A DNA stretch of 64,000 bases from the NCBI RefSeq assembly GCF_000014805.1, contig NC_008570.1, forward strand, positions 2,547,001 through 2,611,000. Reading direction: 5' to 3'. Numbering within the stretch: position 1 is the stretch's first letter; every line of letters starts with the position of its first letter. The position numbers and the translations under genes were made by a program. The notes beneath the pieces are model-generated. The model ran no database searches and had not been told where the DNA came from. It worked only from the letters and a program-made list of their open reading frames with translations. Of the stretch, positions 9,510 to 18,500 are shown piece by piece. Source of the DNA: Aeromonas hydrophila subsp. hydrophila ATCC 7966. Lineage in GTDB: Bacteria > Pseudomonadota > Gammaproteobacteria > Enterobacterales > Aeromonadaceae.

Positions 9510-10513
9510 TGGCCAATATCAAGGAGGTGGCGGCGCTGGCGGGGGTGTCGACCACCACCGTCTCCCACGTCATCAACGAGACCCGTTTCGTCGCCGAGGA
9601 GACCCGCGAGCGGGTCTTCGCCGCGATGCGCGATCTCAACTATGCCCCGAGTCTGGTGGCCCGTAGCCTCAAGGTGAAGGAGACCAACAGTATCGGCATG
9701 CTGGTCACCACCTCCAGCAACCCCTTCTTTGCCGAGGTGGTGCGCGGGGTGGAGCGTTACTGCTTCGAGCAGGGCTACAACCTGATGCTGGGCAACACCG
9801 AGGGCCAAGCCGAGACGGCACTCTCCTACCTCAAGATGATGCTGCGCAAGCGGGTCGACGGCCTGCTCATCATGTGCAGCGAGGGGCAGCAGGAGGTGTT
9901 CAACCAGCTCGACTGGCTCAAGAGCCTGCCGGTGGTGGTGATGGACTGGGGGATGGAGAGCGCCGACGTGGACCTCATCGCCGACAACTCCCATCGCGGC
10001 GGCTACCTGGCGACCCGCCACCTGCTGGGGCTGGGTCACACCGCCATCGGCTGCATCACAGGCCCCCACAGCCGCGCCCCAGCCAACCAGCGTCAGGCAG
10101 GCTTTGAGCAGGCGATGCAGGAAGCCGGGCTCACCGTCAACCCACAGTGGGTTCAGGAGGGTGACTTCGACTGCGCCAGCGGTCATCAGGCGATGACCCG
10201 CCTGCTGGCGCTGCCCGAGCGCCCCAGCGCACTGTTTGTCTGCAACGACATGATGGCAATGGGAGCCATCAGCGCCGCTCATCAGGCGGGGCTGGTGATC
10301 CCGCGCGATCTCTCCATCGTCGGCTATGACAACGTGGCACTGGCCGAATTCATGTCGCCGCCGCTCACCACCGTCAATCAGCCGAAAGAGGAGCTGGGCC
10401 GCCTCGCCGTCACCCGGCTGCTGGCGCGCATCAATGGCGAGGCGGTGGCGGATCATCTGATCACCGTCGACCCTGATCTGGTGATCAGGGACTCCTGCGC
10501 CCCCCGCCCCTGA
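9509..10513 (+). CDS. rbsR: Ribose operon repressor (LacI family)
   Basis: A 334-residue LacI-family regulator. The N-terminal helix-turn-helix (IKEVAALAGVSTTTVSHVIN) and hinge helix (PSLVARSLK) are followed by a type I periplasmic-binding-protein-like core that would bind ribose. Translation is coupled to rbsK by a TGATG overlap. It probably acts on the tandem CCGG-centred palindromes upstream of rbsD, giving autogenous control because it is the last gene of the operon. Assignment rests on gene context and close similarity to known RbsR. Confidence 0.94.
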   Translation: MANIKEVAALAGVSTTTVSHVINETRFVAEETRERVFAAMRDLNYAPSLVARSLKVKETNSIGMLVTTSSNPFFAEVVRGVERYCFEQGYNLMLGNTEGQAETALSYLKMMLRKRVDGLLIMCSEGQQEVFNQLDWLKSLPVVVMDWGMESADVDLIADNSHRGGYLATRHLLGLGHTAIGCITGPHSRAPANQRQAGFEQAMQEAGLTVNPQWVQEGDFDCASGHQAMTRLLALPERPSALFVCNDMMAMGAISAAHQAGLVIPRDLSIVGYDNVALAEFMSPPLTTVNQPKEELGRLAVTRLLARINGEAVADHLITVDPDLVIRDSCAPRP

Positions 10514-10542
10514 CATTCACCTGCAATACCTGCAATAAAAGC

Positions 10543-10576
10543 GCAAGGCGACCCTGGGGTCGCCTTGCTGCATTTT
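10543..10576 (+). terminator. Terminator after rbsR (convergent gene on the other side)
   Basis: An 11-bp perfect stem GCAAGGCGACC / GGTCGCCTTGC (10543-10553 and 10558-10568) with a 4-nt loop. The tail is T-poor at first (TGCATTTTG). The convergent cyclase-like gene ends at 10609. Confidence 0.7.
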
Positions 10577-10608
10577 GTCTCTGGCCGGTTCAATAGCGCC
10601 ATTTGTGC

Positions 10609-12258
10609 TCAAGCCAGCTGTCTTGCCTCACCGCCCGCCAGCACCTGCAGTTGCACCAGCCCCAGTCGCCGGGCCAGCGGCTGCAACAACTCGCTGTGCT
10701 CAGCATCATCTGGCAGCCAGTAGCGGACAGGCCAGCCGGCCGCCAGCTGGACCGGGGTGGCGCTGCCAATGTCTCTGAGCGCCAGGGTGCAGCCTTGCTG
10801 CCGCAATCCCGCCAGTAAGGCTGCATCCGGCAACAGCGTCGGCACCAGCAGCACCCGCGGCGTGCGGGAGGCATCCGGCAGATAGGCCACGACATGGGCC
10901 AGCTGAGCCTGGTTGTCGAGCGGGAACAACAACGCCCGCCCATCGGCATGCTGCGCCTCGTGCGCTTGCAACAGCCGAGCCAGCACGAGCCCCAGCACGC
11001 CGCACTCCTGCAGCCAGCGCATCTGGCAGGGCGCCCCCTGCTCACGCCAGTAGAGCGTCATTTGCCACAGATCGTTGCCCTGCCCGTCCGTCAATCCCTG
11101 CAACGCCACTCGCAGCGGCGCAGGCTCGCGCCCGGCCAGCCAGCCCCGCAGTTGATGAAGCTGATGCTGGCTCAACTGCAGCTGCTGCAGCATGGCCGGT
11201 TCAAACCAGCAGATGTCCCCCTCCTGGCTGCGTTTGGCCTGATTGAGGGCCAGGATGGCCTGATCCAGCAGCCGGCCGGCATCTTGCTGCTGCGCCTTGG
11301 CGACCCCGAGCCGACAGGCCAGATCGAAGCTGCACTCCCGGGTCACAAACTCGAAATGGAGCAGGCTCACCAGCTCATGAATGCGAGTCTCCAGCGCGCC
11401 ATCCGCGCGGGTCAACACCACCGCGAACTCGTCGCCGCCGAGCCGGTAGGCGTGGCCATCGTGGGCCTGCTGCAGCTTGTCGGCCACCGTCTGCAACAGC
11501 CGATCACCGACCTGATAACCGAGCAGATCATTGACCTGCTTGAAGCGCTTGAGATCGAGCACCACCAGGGCGCTCGCCTCGCCGGCATACAGGGCGCGAG
11601 AGAGCTGCTCCTGCAGGGCGCGGCGGTTGCCAAGCCGGGTCAGGGGATCGAGCAGGGCGAGCCGGCGATTCGCCAGGTTGGCGCGAATGAGGGCGGTCAC
11701 CAGGGCGCCGCCGGTCAGCAGCAGGATCAGTTGCCAGATCTGCAGCCAGAACAGGCTGCTGCGGATCTGGCTGACCGAACGCTCCCGCTCCTGGCCGGAG
11801 AGGATCTGATCCCCTATCTGCTCGATGAGGTGGGTCTGGCTGGCGATCGCCTCTTGCAAGCGGGCAAGCTCGGCCCCCTCGCGCAGCGCACCGGCCTCCA
11901 TCTGGGGTTCGAGCTGCTTGATCTGCTCGAACAGTCCGGCCAGCGCTTTGCCGAGCCCGTGCCGCTGGCGCGCCTCGGCGGTTTCGCTGCTGATGAGAAA
12001 GATATCGAGCCGGTTCCACAGCAGATCGTAATCCAGGCTCAGGGTCTCCATCCCCAGTCTGCCGGCCCGGTAGAGCTGCAGATCGTAGAGGAAACGCTGG
12101 GATTCGAGCATCACCTGGCTGATGTTCCAGTGGATATTGCGGTAGAAGGTATCGACCAGCTGCTCCTGGCGATGCTGCAGATAGAGGCTGCTGCCCGAGG
12201 AGAGCAGAAACAGCAGCGACACCGCAACCAACAGCAGTTTGTGGCGGGATAGCCCCAT
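10609..12258 (-). CDS. Membrane GGDEF protein with degenerate EAL-like domain
   Basis: A protein of 549 residues. Two membrane segments (about 7-26 and 180-198) flank a mainly helical periplasmic region. A GGDEF domain follows with intact GGDEF at residues 274-278, so cyclase activity is possible. The last 220 residues look like an EAL fold: a TLYWREQG stretch where EALLRW is expected, then ECGVLGLVLARLLQA, and LRQQGCTLALRDIGS where LRxxGxxxALDDFG is expected. The EAL glutamate and DDFGTG metal residues are missing. The start at 12258 overlaps the upstream gene's stop by 1 nt (TGATG), better than an in-frame ATG at 12291. It probably responds to the upstream exported protein. Confidence 0.85.
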   Translation of the reverse strand: MGLSRHKLLLVAVSLLFLLSSGSSLYLQHRQEQLVDTFYRNIHWNISQVMLESQRFLYDLQLYRAGRLGMETLSLDYDLLWNRLDIFLISSETAEARQRHGLGKALAGLFEQIKQLEPQMEAGALREGAELARLQEAIASQTHLIEQIGDQILSGQERERSVSQIRSSLFWLQIWQLILLLTGGALVTALIRANLANRRLALLDPLTRLGNRRALQEQLSRALYAGEASALVVLDLKRFKQVNDLLGYQVGDRLLQTVADKLQQAHDGHAYRLGGDEFAVVLTRADGALETRIHELVSLLHFEFVTRECSFDLACRLGVAKAQQQDAGRLLDQAILALNQAKRSQEGDICWFEPAMLQQLQLSQHQLHQLRGWLAGREPAPLRVALQGLTDGQGNDLWQMTLYWREQGAPCQMRWLQECGVLGLVLARLLQAHEAQHADGRALLFPLDNQAQLAHVVAYLPDASRTPRVLLVPTLLPDAALLAGLRQQGCTLALRDIGSATPVQLAAGWPVRYWLPDDAEHSELLQPLARRLGLVQLQVLAGGEARQLA

Positions 12259-12734
12259 CAATCGACGATCTCGATGCGGGTCACCTGCCACACCATGCAG
12301 TTGTGAATGGCGGGCACGTCCAGCTTGGGATAGGTGGTGAACGGGATGAGCAGCCAGAGCGGCCCCTTGTTGCGCCGGGTCAGCGGCTTGCCGTCCTCCT
12401 GGCGCACCAGGGTCAGCGGCACCCCGTCGAACAGGGCCAGATCCACCACCTGCTGATAGCCGTTGAGGGCCGAGACGGCGATCTTGCGGGCATCCAGGAT
12501 CCCTTGCGCCGCCAGCACGGCCGCCAGGGTCGGCCCGCGATAGTGGTGGGCGCCCTGGGTCCAGGGGGTGGTAGTGGTGAATTCGGTCTGTGGCAGGGCG
12601 GACAGGGCCGCCTCATCGAGGGTCACTGGCTGGCCGCCTGGCAGCACCAGGGTCATCAGGGGGATCGAGGCCGATGCGCCGGCACTGGCCAGCATCAGGA
12701 GGAAAAAAGCGATCCATTGCTTTACTGCGGTCAT
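12258..12734 (-). CDS. Small exported sulfite-oxidase-fold (molybdopterin-domain-like) protein
   Basis: A 158-residue protein with a signal peptide ending around ASASIP, so periplasmic. The mature part resembles small stand-alone molybdopterin-oxidoreductase (sulfite-oxidase-fold) proteins: LPQTEFTTTTPW, HHYRGPTLAAVL, ALNGYQQVV, and a C-terminal GPLWLLIPF and VWQVTRIEI. The molybdenum-ligating cysteine of true enzymes is not found at the expected place; the only cysteine is near the end (HNCMVWQ). A non-catalytic ligand-binding role is therefore inferred. Translation is coupled to the downstream GGDEF protein, suggesting a sensor and effector pair. Confidence 0.8.
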   Translation of the reverse strand: MTAVKQWIAFFLLMLASAGASASIPLMTLVLPGGQPVTLDEAALSALPQTEFTTTTPWTQGAHHYRGPTLAAVLAAQGILDARKIAVSALNGYQQVVDLALFDGVPLTLVRQEDGKPLTRRNKGPLWLLIPFTTYPKLDVPAIHNCMVWQVTRIEIVD

Positions 12735-12823
12735 GGTAATTTACGCCAACTGCGTCCCATTTTTTGTGGCTGCCAGTGTGGCGATTTCACCGGTTCATTG
12801 CAACTGTCCAGTCGCACAATAGC

Positions 12824-13597
12824 TCAGGGACCGCGCATCTCCATCCAGTTGTGGCCCTCGATCTGCGCCGGCTGGTGCACGCCGCAGCTTTGCAGCAGCT
12901 CATCCACGTAGGCCGGCACCAGCAACGAGGCCGGACCATAGCGCTTCTCGTCAAACTGGCTGCCCACTTCGCTCGGCTCGAGATTGAGCTCGATGGTGTG
13001 GGCCCCGTTCAATCCCGCCTCGTGCACGAAACCGGCCGCCGGATAGACGGCGCCCGAGGTGCCGATGGAGATGAACAGATCGCACTGGGCCAGTGCGCTG
13101 TAGATGCGATCCAGCCCGAGCGGCATCTCGCCGAACCAGACCACGTGCGGGCGCAGCGGCTGGGGAAACTGGCAGCAGGTGCACAGCTCCTCTTGCTGCA
13201 GATCGCCGCGCCACTCGATCACCTGGCCCGAACCCGGGCAGCGCGCCTTGAGCAGCTCCCCGTGCATGTGAATGAGGTTCTTGCTGCCGGCGCTCTCGTG
13301 CAGGTTGTCGATGTTCTGGGTCACCAGGGTGACGCAGCCCGGCAGCAGGCGCTCGAGCCTGGCCAGCGCATAGTGGGCCGGATTGGGGTGGATGTGGGGT
13401 TGCTGCAGCTGGTGGCGGCGGGAGTTGTAAAAGCCCTGCACCAGGGCGGGATCCCGTGCGTAGCCCTCCGGCGTTGCCACGTCTTCGACCCTGTGCTCTT
13501 CCCACAGACCGTCACAGGCGCGAAAGGTCTTGATGCCCGACTCGGCCGAGATCCCGGCACCGGTAAGAATGACGATGTGTTTCGCTGACTGCACCAT
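12824..13597 (-). CDS. cobB: NAD-dependent protein deacylase (sirtuin) CobB
   Basis: CobB removes acetyl and other acyl groups from lysines using NAD+. The 257-residue protein has the sirtuin motifs [10 protein letters not shown] (residues about 13-22) and TQNIDNLHE, the catalytic histidine in HMHGEL, and [19 protein letters not shown]. The [12 protein letters not shown] and ELNLEP motifs follow. It closely matches E. coli CobB and lacks the longer N-terminal extension of the long isoform. Standing alone on the minus strand, downstream of the GNAT gene. Confidence 0.96.
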   Translation of the reverse strand: MVQSAKHIVILTGAGISAESGIKTFRACDGLWEEHRVEDVATPEGYARDPALVQGFYNSRRHQLQQPHIHPNPAHYALARLERLLPGCVTLVTQNIDNLHESAGSKNLIHMHGELLKARCPGSGQVIEWRGDLQQEELCTCCQFPQPLRPHVVWFGEMPLGLDRIYSALAQCDLFISIGTSGAVYPAAGFVHEAGLNGAHTIELNLEPSEVGSQFDEKRYGPASLLVPAYVDELLQSCGVHQPAQIEGHNWMEMRGP

Positions 13598-13681
13598 GAC
13601 TGATTCCCTCTGGCTACTTCTCTGGCTGACCTTAGCACAGGGTGAAAAACCGGCCTATTCGCCCTTGGTCTTATGACGCGG

Positions 13682-14281
13682 TTACAGGGTGTCGAGCACG
13701 CTCAGATCGAGTCGCACGAACACCAGCTCCCGCCCCGTCACCAGGGTGAGCGGCAAGCCCAGCCCGCGCAGCAGCGCCAGCATGGGGCGATTCTGGGGCA
13801 GCACCTCCGCCGTCCACTCGCGAATGCCTTCGGCGCGCGCCAGCAAGGCCAGCGCCAGCAGGATGCGTCGCCCTGCGCCCCGGTGCTGGAAGTGATCGGC
13901 GACGATGCAGGAGAACTCGGCCCGATCCGGGTGCAGCCGCCGCCGGATGGACTGGGCCTGGGCCAGTGGTCGCCCCTGACCGTCGGTCAGCAGCAGCCCG
14001 ATCTGCTGCTCCTTGGGGTAATCGAGGAAGAAGGCGAGCTGCTCGTCATTCGGGATCTGCTTGGCGCGCATGAAACGCAGGTAGACGCTCTGCTCGCTGA
14101 GCTCGCCATAGGCGGCCCTGATCCGCTCGGGATCGGCCCCCGCCAGCTCCTGCAAGCGACAGGGAATGCCCCCCACCTCCATCATCAGCGGCAGGGCTGC
14201 CCGCGAATGAGGATGCAGCCAGCCGGCCAGGGCGCGCCGTAAGCGGGCCTCGTCCGGTGGCCAGCAGAGGTAGCGGGCCAC
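13682..14281 (-). CDS. GNAT-family N-acetyltransferase
   Basis: A 199-residue protein whose C-terminal half carries the GNAT acetyl-CoA loop (VADHFQHRGAGRRILLAL, about residues 125-142) followed by the typical N-x-x-M-L-x-L-L helix (NRPMLALLRGLG). The N-terminal 50 residues are not clearly assigned; LSEQSVYLRFM resembles the region before GNAT domains of acetyltransferases related to Pat. The GTG start lies 3 nt after the stop of the response-regulator gene, so it is probably the third cistron of the kinase operon. Substrate unknown. Confidence 0.82.
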   Translation of the reverse strand: MARYLCWPPDEARLRRALAGWLHPHSRAALPLMMEVGGIPCRLQELAGADPERIRAAYGELSEQSVYLRFMRAKQIPNDEQLAFFLDYPKEQQIGLLLTDGQGRPLAQAQSIRRRLHPDRAEFSCIVADHFQHRGAGRRILLALALLARAEGIREWTAEVLPQNRPMLALLRGLGLPLTLVTGRELVFVRLDLSVLDTL

Positions 14282-14284
14282 CGT

Positions 14285-15532
14285 CTACCAGCGCCCCGCC
14301 ACGCCCTGATCGCGCCACAGATTGCTGTCAAGCAGGTTGAAGGGATCGTCCAGATAGAGGGCGATCCCGAGCTCCCTGGCCCGGTTGATGAAGCGCCCCA
14401 GCAGGGAGTCCGGGGTCATGGCTTCCAGCCCGGGCAGCAGACTCTGTCCCAGCAGCAGGTGCTGCAGCGGCATCCGCTCCAGCAAGTCGAACGGAATGTG
14501 CTGATCGTTGTCCAGCAGCAGTGCCAGCTTGGCCCCCGCCAGACTGGCCTGCAGCACCAGGGCAAAACGCTCCGCCTGGCTCAGCAGGTGGTCGCGCCGG
14601 TGGATGAGCAGGGTAAGCTCGCCAGGCTCCCGGCCCTGCTGGACCAGCCACTCGCGTACCCGCTCCCAGCGCGGCGGCAAGCCGGTCACCGCCAGCCAGA
14701 TGGGCAAGGGCGACGGGGGATCGGACAAGAGTCCGAGCAGTCCTTTCTCTTCCCCCTGCCAGGTGCGGATGGTGCGGCGCAGGCCGCTCAAGCGGCGCTG
14801 ACGCTGCGGCCCCAGATAGAGCGTCTTGAGCAGCCGCAGCAGATCGTCGGCCAGCAGCGGCTTGGCCAGGGCGGCCAGCACGTTGAAACCGGCGTCGTGC
14901 AGCAGGCGGCGGGCGCCGTCGATCAGGGTCTGATCGTGGGCGGAGAGCAGCACGATGGGCAAGCCACTGTGCTGGTATTGGGGCTGGCTCATCAGCAGGC
15001 TGATGGCATCCTGCTCCACCAGACTGAGATCGCTCACCAGCAGCTTGACCTCGCCGCCGGCCAGTGCCTTGATGCAGGCGTTGCCATCCTGTACCCACTG
15101 ACAGGGCACTCCCAGTCCCTTGATCTCCTGCTGGATATGGGCCCCCTGAAACGGGTGATCCTCCAGCAGCAGCACCTGGGTCTGGGCCAGCCACTCCTGC
15201 CACGCCAGGTAGCGGCCATTGACCCCCGCCAGCCAGTCGTCGGTGAGGCGATAGACACCCTCGGCCTGCGCCGTCAGCTGCGGCAAATAATCAGCCCCCA
15301 CATGGGAGTCGGGATCGAACAGGGCGATGGCACCGGCGGCAAACAGCCCTTCCCACTGCCAGCAGGCATCGGGGCGGGTACGGCGCAAGGTGGCGAACTC
15401 GGGCAGCTCGACGGCCTTTGCCGTCCGATAGGCGACCCCATCCAGGGCGTAGATGGTCACGGGGTGGAACAGGCGCTCGTCCGTCTCTTCCGAGTTCAGC
15501 AACGCCAGTAACTCTTCATCTGTGATGATCAT
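14285..15532 (-). CDS. Response regulator with degenerate EAL-like output domain
   Basis: A 415-residue protein. Residues 1-118 form an unassigned N-terminal region. Residues about 119-240 are a receiver domain with the acidic pair E124-D125, likely phospho-acceptor D168 in LLVSDLSL and lysine K224 in LAKPL. Residues about 245-415 look EAL-like: GELTLLIHRRDHLL, LLLDNDQHIPFDLLERMPLQHLLLG and INRARELGIALYLDD. The catalytic EAL, DDFGTG and E-G-V-E motifs are lost, so it is probably a binding or protein-interaction module. The start is 1 nt after the kinase stop, so it is the likely partner of that phosphorelay. Confidence 0.82.
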   Translation of the reverse strand: MIITDEELLALLNSEETDERLFHPVTIYALDGVAYRTAKAVELPEFATLRRTRPDACWQWEGLFAAGAIALFDPDSHVGADYLPQLTAQAEGVYRLTDDWLAGVNGRYLAWQEWLAQTQVLLLEDHPFQGAHIQQEIKGLGVPCQWVQDGNACIKALAGGEVKLLVSDLSLVEQDAISLLMSQPQYQHSGLPIVLLSAHDQTLIDGARRLLHDAGFNVLAALAKPLLADDLLRLLKTLYLGPQRQRRLSGLRRTIRTWQGEEKGLLGLLSDPPSPLPIWLAVTGLPPRWERVREWLVQQGREPGELTLLIHRRDHLLSQAERFALVLQASLAGAKLALLLDNDQHIPFDLLERMPLQHLLLGQSLLPGLEAMTPDSLLGRFINRARELGIALYLDDPFNLLDSNLWRDQGVAGRW

Positions 15533-15533
15533 G

Positions 15534-18500
15534 TCAGAGCCTCTCACGTAGTCGCCGGCACACCTCATCCAGAGCTTGCCGCAGCGGGGGTAGCAGGGGT
15601 TGCCGTGGATCCCGTTTCCACTGCTCGATCACCTGAACAAGCGGGGTAGCTCCCACCATTTTGGCGGCCCCCTTCATCTTGTGTAAAGCGGCTTCAAGCG
15701 CCATCTCGTCCCCTTGTGTGACGCAGCGCTCAATGTCGGCCAGATCCTGCCCGGTCGCATCCAGATAGAGGGGGATAAGCTCCGGCGCCAGCAGCGACAC
15801 CTCCTGCGCTGCCCAGACCTCCCCTTCAGCCGGCAGGTCGCTTTGAGGGGGTGACTCGGGTGCGGGCGCCAAGTCTGGCTCACCCAGACCGCGCAGCAGA
15901 TTGGCCAGGTCTTTGAGCAGCAGCGGCTTGTCCAGATGGCCGCGACAACCACAGCTGGCCAGCTGCGCCGCCGCCTGCTCGCTGAGATCGGCGGTGATGA
16001 CATAGGTGGGCAGATGCTGCCAGCGCGGCGAGTCCCGCAACTGGCGGCAGAGCTCGGCCCCGTCCATCACCGGCATCTGCAGGTCGGTCAACACCAGATC
16101 GACCGTCTCATGCTGCAGGATGTCGAGCGCCAGCTGGCCGTTGGCGGCGCTGATCACCCGGGCCCCCAGCTGGGTCAGCTGCATGCTGATCAACACCCGG
16201 TTCACCTCGTGATCTTCGACCAGCAGCACCCGCATCCCCTGCCCCGGCAGCGTGATCATGCCCTGGCTAGAGGGCACCAGCCTTGGCTGCATCAGGCTGA
16301 CCACCGAGCCCGGTACCCAGGGTTCCCCCTGCCAGTCCCAGTAACGCAGCCCCTGCTCATCCAGCTGGACGCTCAATACCGGGCCGGCCGGATCGTCCTG
16401 CAAATCCAGTTCACCCAGCCAGGGCAACAGATAGTCCCGCTCCGCCTCGCCAAGTTGTACATGCACACTGGCCACCCTTGGCCGCCAGCGCGGCATCTCC
16501 TGCAGCAACACCAGTGGCAGCGCACAGAGGAAGCGGCTGCCACCGGTCGGCCGCGGCTCGACCCGGATCTCGCCCCCCATCTGCTCCATCAGCTGGCGAC
16601 AGATGGCAAGTCCGAGCCCGGTGCCCTGGGCCCGCGGCTGACCCGCCTCCCCACCCTGCTCAAAGGGCAGGAACAGCCGCGGCAGCAGCTCGGCACTGAT
16701 GCCGGGCCCCTCGTCGTCCACTCCGCACAACAGCTGGGAGCCAGCGCGGCGGGCCCACAGCACCACCTCGCCACGGGAGCTGAACTTGATGGCATTGGCC
16801 AGCAGGTTGTGCAGCACCTGCTGCACCCGGTGGGGATCCAGCTCCACCTGGGCGGGCAGTCGATGATCGAGATCCAGCCGCAGTTGCAGGCGCTTGGAGC
16901 GGGCTTTGGACCAGTGCACCGCCGCCACATGCTCGCACAAATCCACCAGATCGGTGGGTTGCAGCGAGAGCGCCAGCTGCCGGTTCTCGTTGCGACTGAA
17001 GTCCAGCACGTCATTGAGCAGGCCCAGCAGCTCGTCCCCCGCCTGGCGGACGTGGGCCAGTGCCGAGCGCTGCTCGGCATTGAGGGAGGTGTGGCTGAGC
17101 CACTCCAGCAACCCCAGAATGGCGTTCATGGGGGTGCGAATTTCGTGGCTCACCGCCGCGAGGAAACGCCCCTTGGCCAGCACCGCCTGCTCGGCCCGCT
17201 CGTGAGAGGCCTGCAGCGCCTGCTCCTGCTCGACCCGGGTCGTCACATCCTGCACCACCCCGTACACCCGCCAACCCTGCTCGGACTGGCTGCGCCCCCG
17301 GCCGTAGAATTGCAGCCAGCGGGTGCCCTTGCCCGGGTGCTCATAGCGCAGCGCGTAGGAAAAAGGCTGACCGGCCTGCAGCATCTCCAGCATGGGGGCC
17401 TTCATCTTGCGCCTGTCATGTTGATCCAGCCGGCCCAGCGCCTGACCGGGATTGCGGCGGATCTGCTGGCTGGCCAGCCCCAGCAGCTCGTAGCTGCCAC
17501 GGCTGATGAACTCTACCTGGGCGATGCCTTCTCGCTGCAGCAGGAACTGGATCACCACCCCGGGCACCGTATTGGTCAATGCACGCAGGCGGCGCTCGGC
17601 CTGACGCAGCAAGCGGGTGCGCTCGCGCAGGGCGCTGATGTTGGAGAGCGCGATGAGATCCCCGGCCGGCGACTGCTTGCCAAGCTGAAGCGGGATCTGG
17701 GCATAGGAGTAGACCTGATCGCCCAGGGCCATCTCCCCCTCGCCCCCCTGCAACTGGGCCTCTGGCAGGTGCAGCTCTGCCAGGTAGCGCGCCTCCAGCC
17801 GTTTGGCCTGCTTGTTGCGCTTGATGATCTCGCCCTGGTTGTCCCGCAGAAACACCGGCACCGGCAGCGCCTGGAACAGGGACTCCCTGAACTGGCTCTC
17901 CAGCGCCAGGGTCTGCTCCATCTCCTGGCGCTGGCTCACTTCCCTGGCCAGCTGCTGGCGTGAGCGCCAGATCAGCCAGATGACGCCGGCACTGATCAAC
18001 AGCGCCAGCGACACCGACCCCAGCCAGATCCCGTAGCTGACGCCGGCTTGCTGGGTAAGCACCAGCCGGCGCCAACGCTGATTGAGATCGTCATTCTGCC
18101 TGCTGGTGAAGGCCATCAGGCTCTGCTCCATCACCCCGGCGAGTCGCGGGCTGTGATGACTGATGGCGAAGCCCAGCCCGAAGCGTTGAGGCAGCTCCCT
18201 GATATCCAGTCCGTCCAGCTGGTTGTTGCGAAGCGGGTATTGCAGCTGGTAGAGCTCGGCCAGCATGGCGTCGGCCTCGCCGCTTTGCACCGCCGCAAGC
18301 CCCTGCGCCAGGGTGTCGCTTTTGCGCCAATGATGTTCACCATCCAGCCGGGCCAACATCCCTTCGTCATAGAGGGTGGCGGGCACCACGATGTCACCCT
18401 TCACCGCCGCCAGCGTGTCGAACGACTTCGCCTTGCGACTGACCAGGGCATAGCGATTGAGCGCCATGATGCGGGTGAAGTCGAAGGCATCGGTCAGCGC

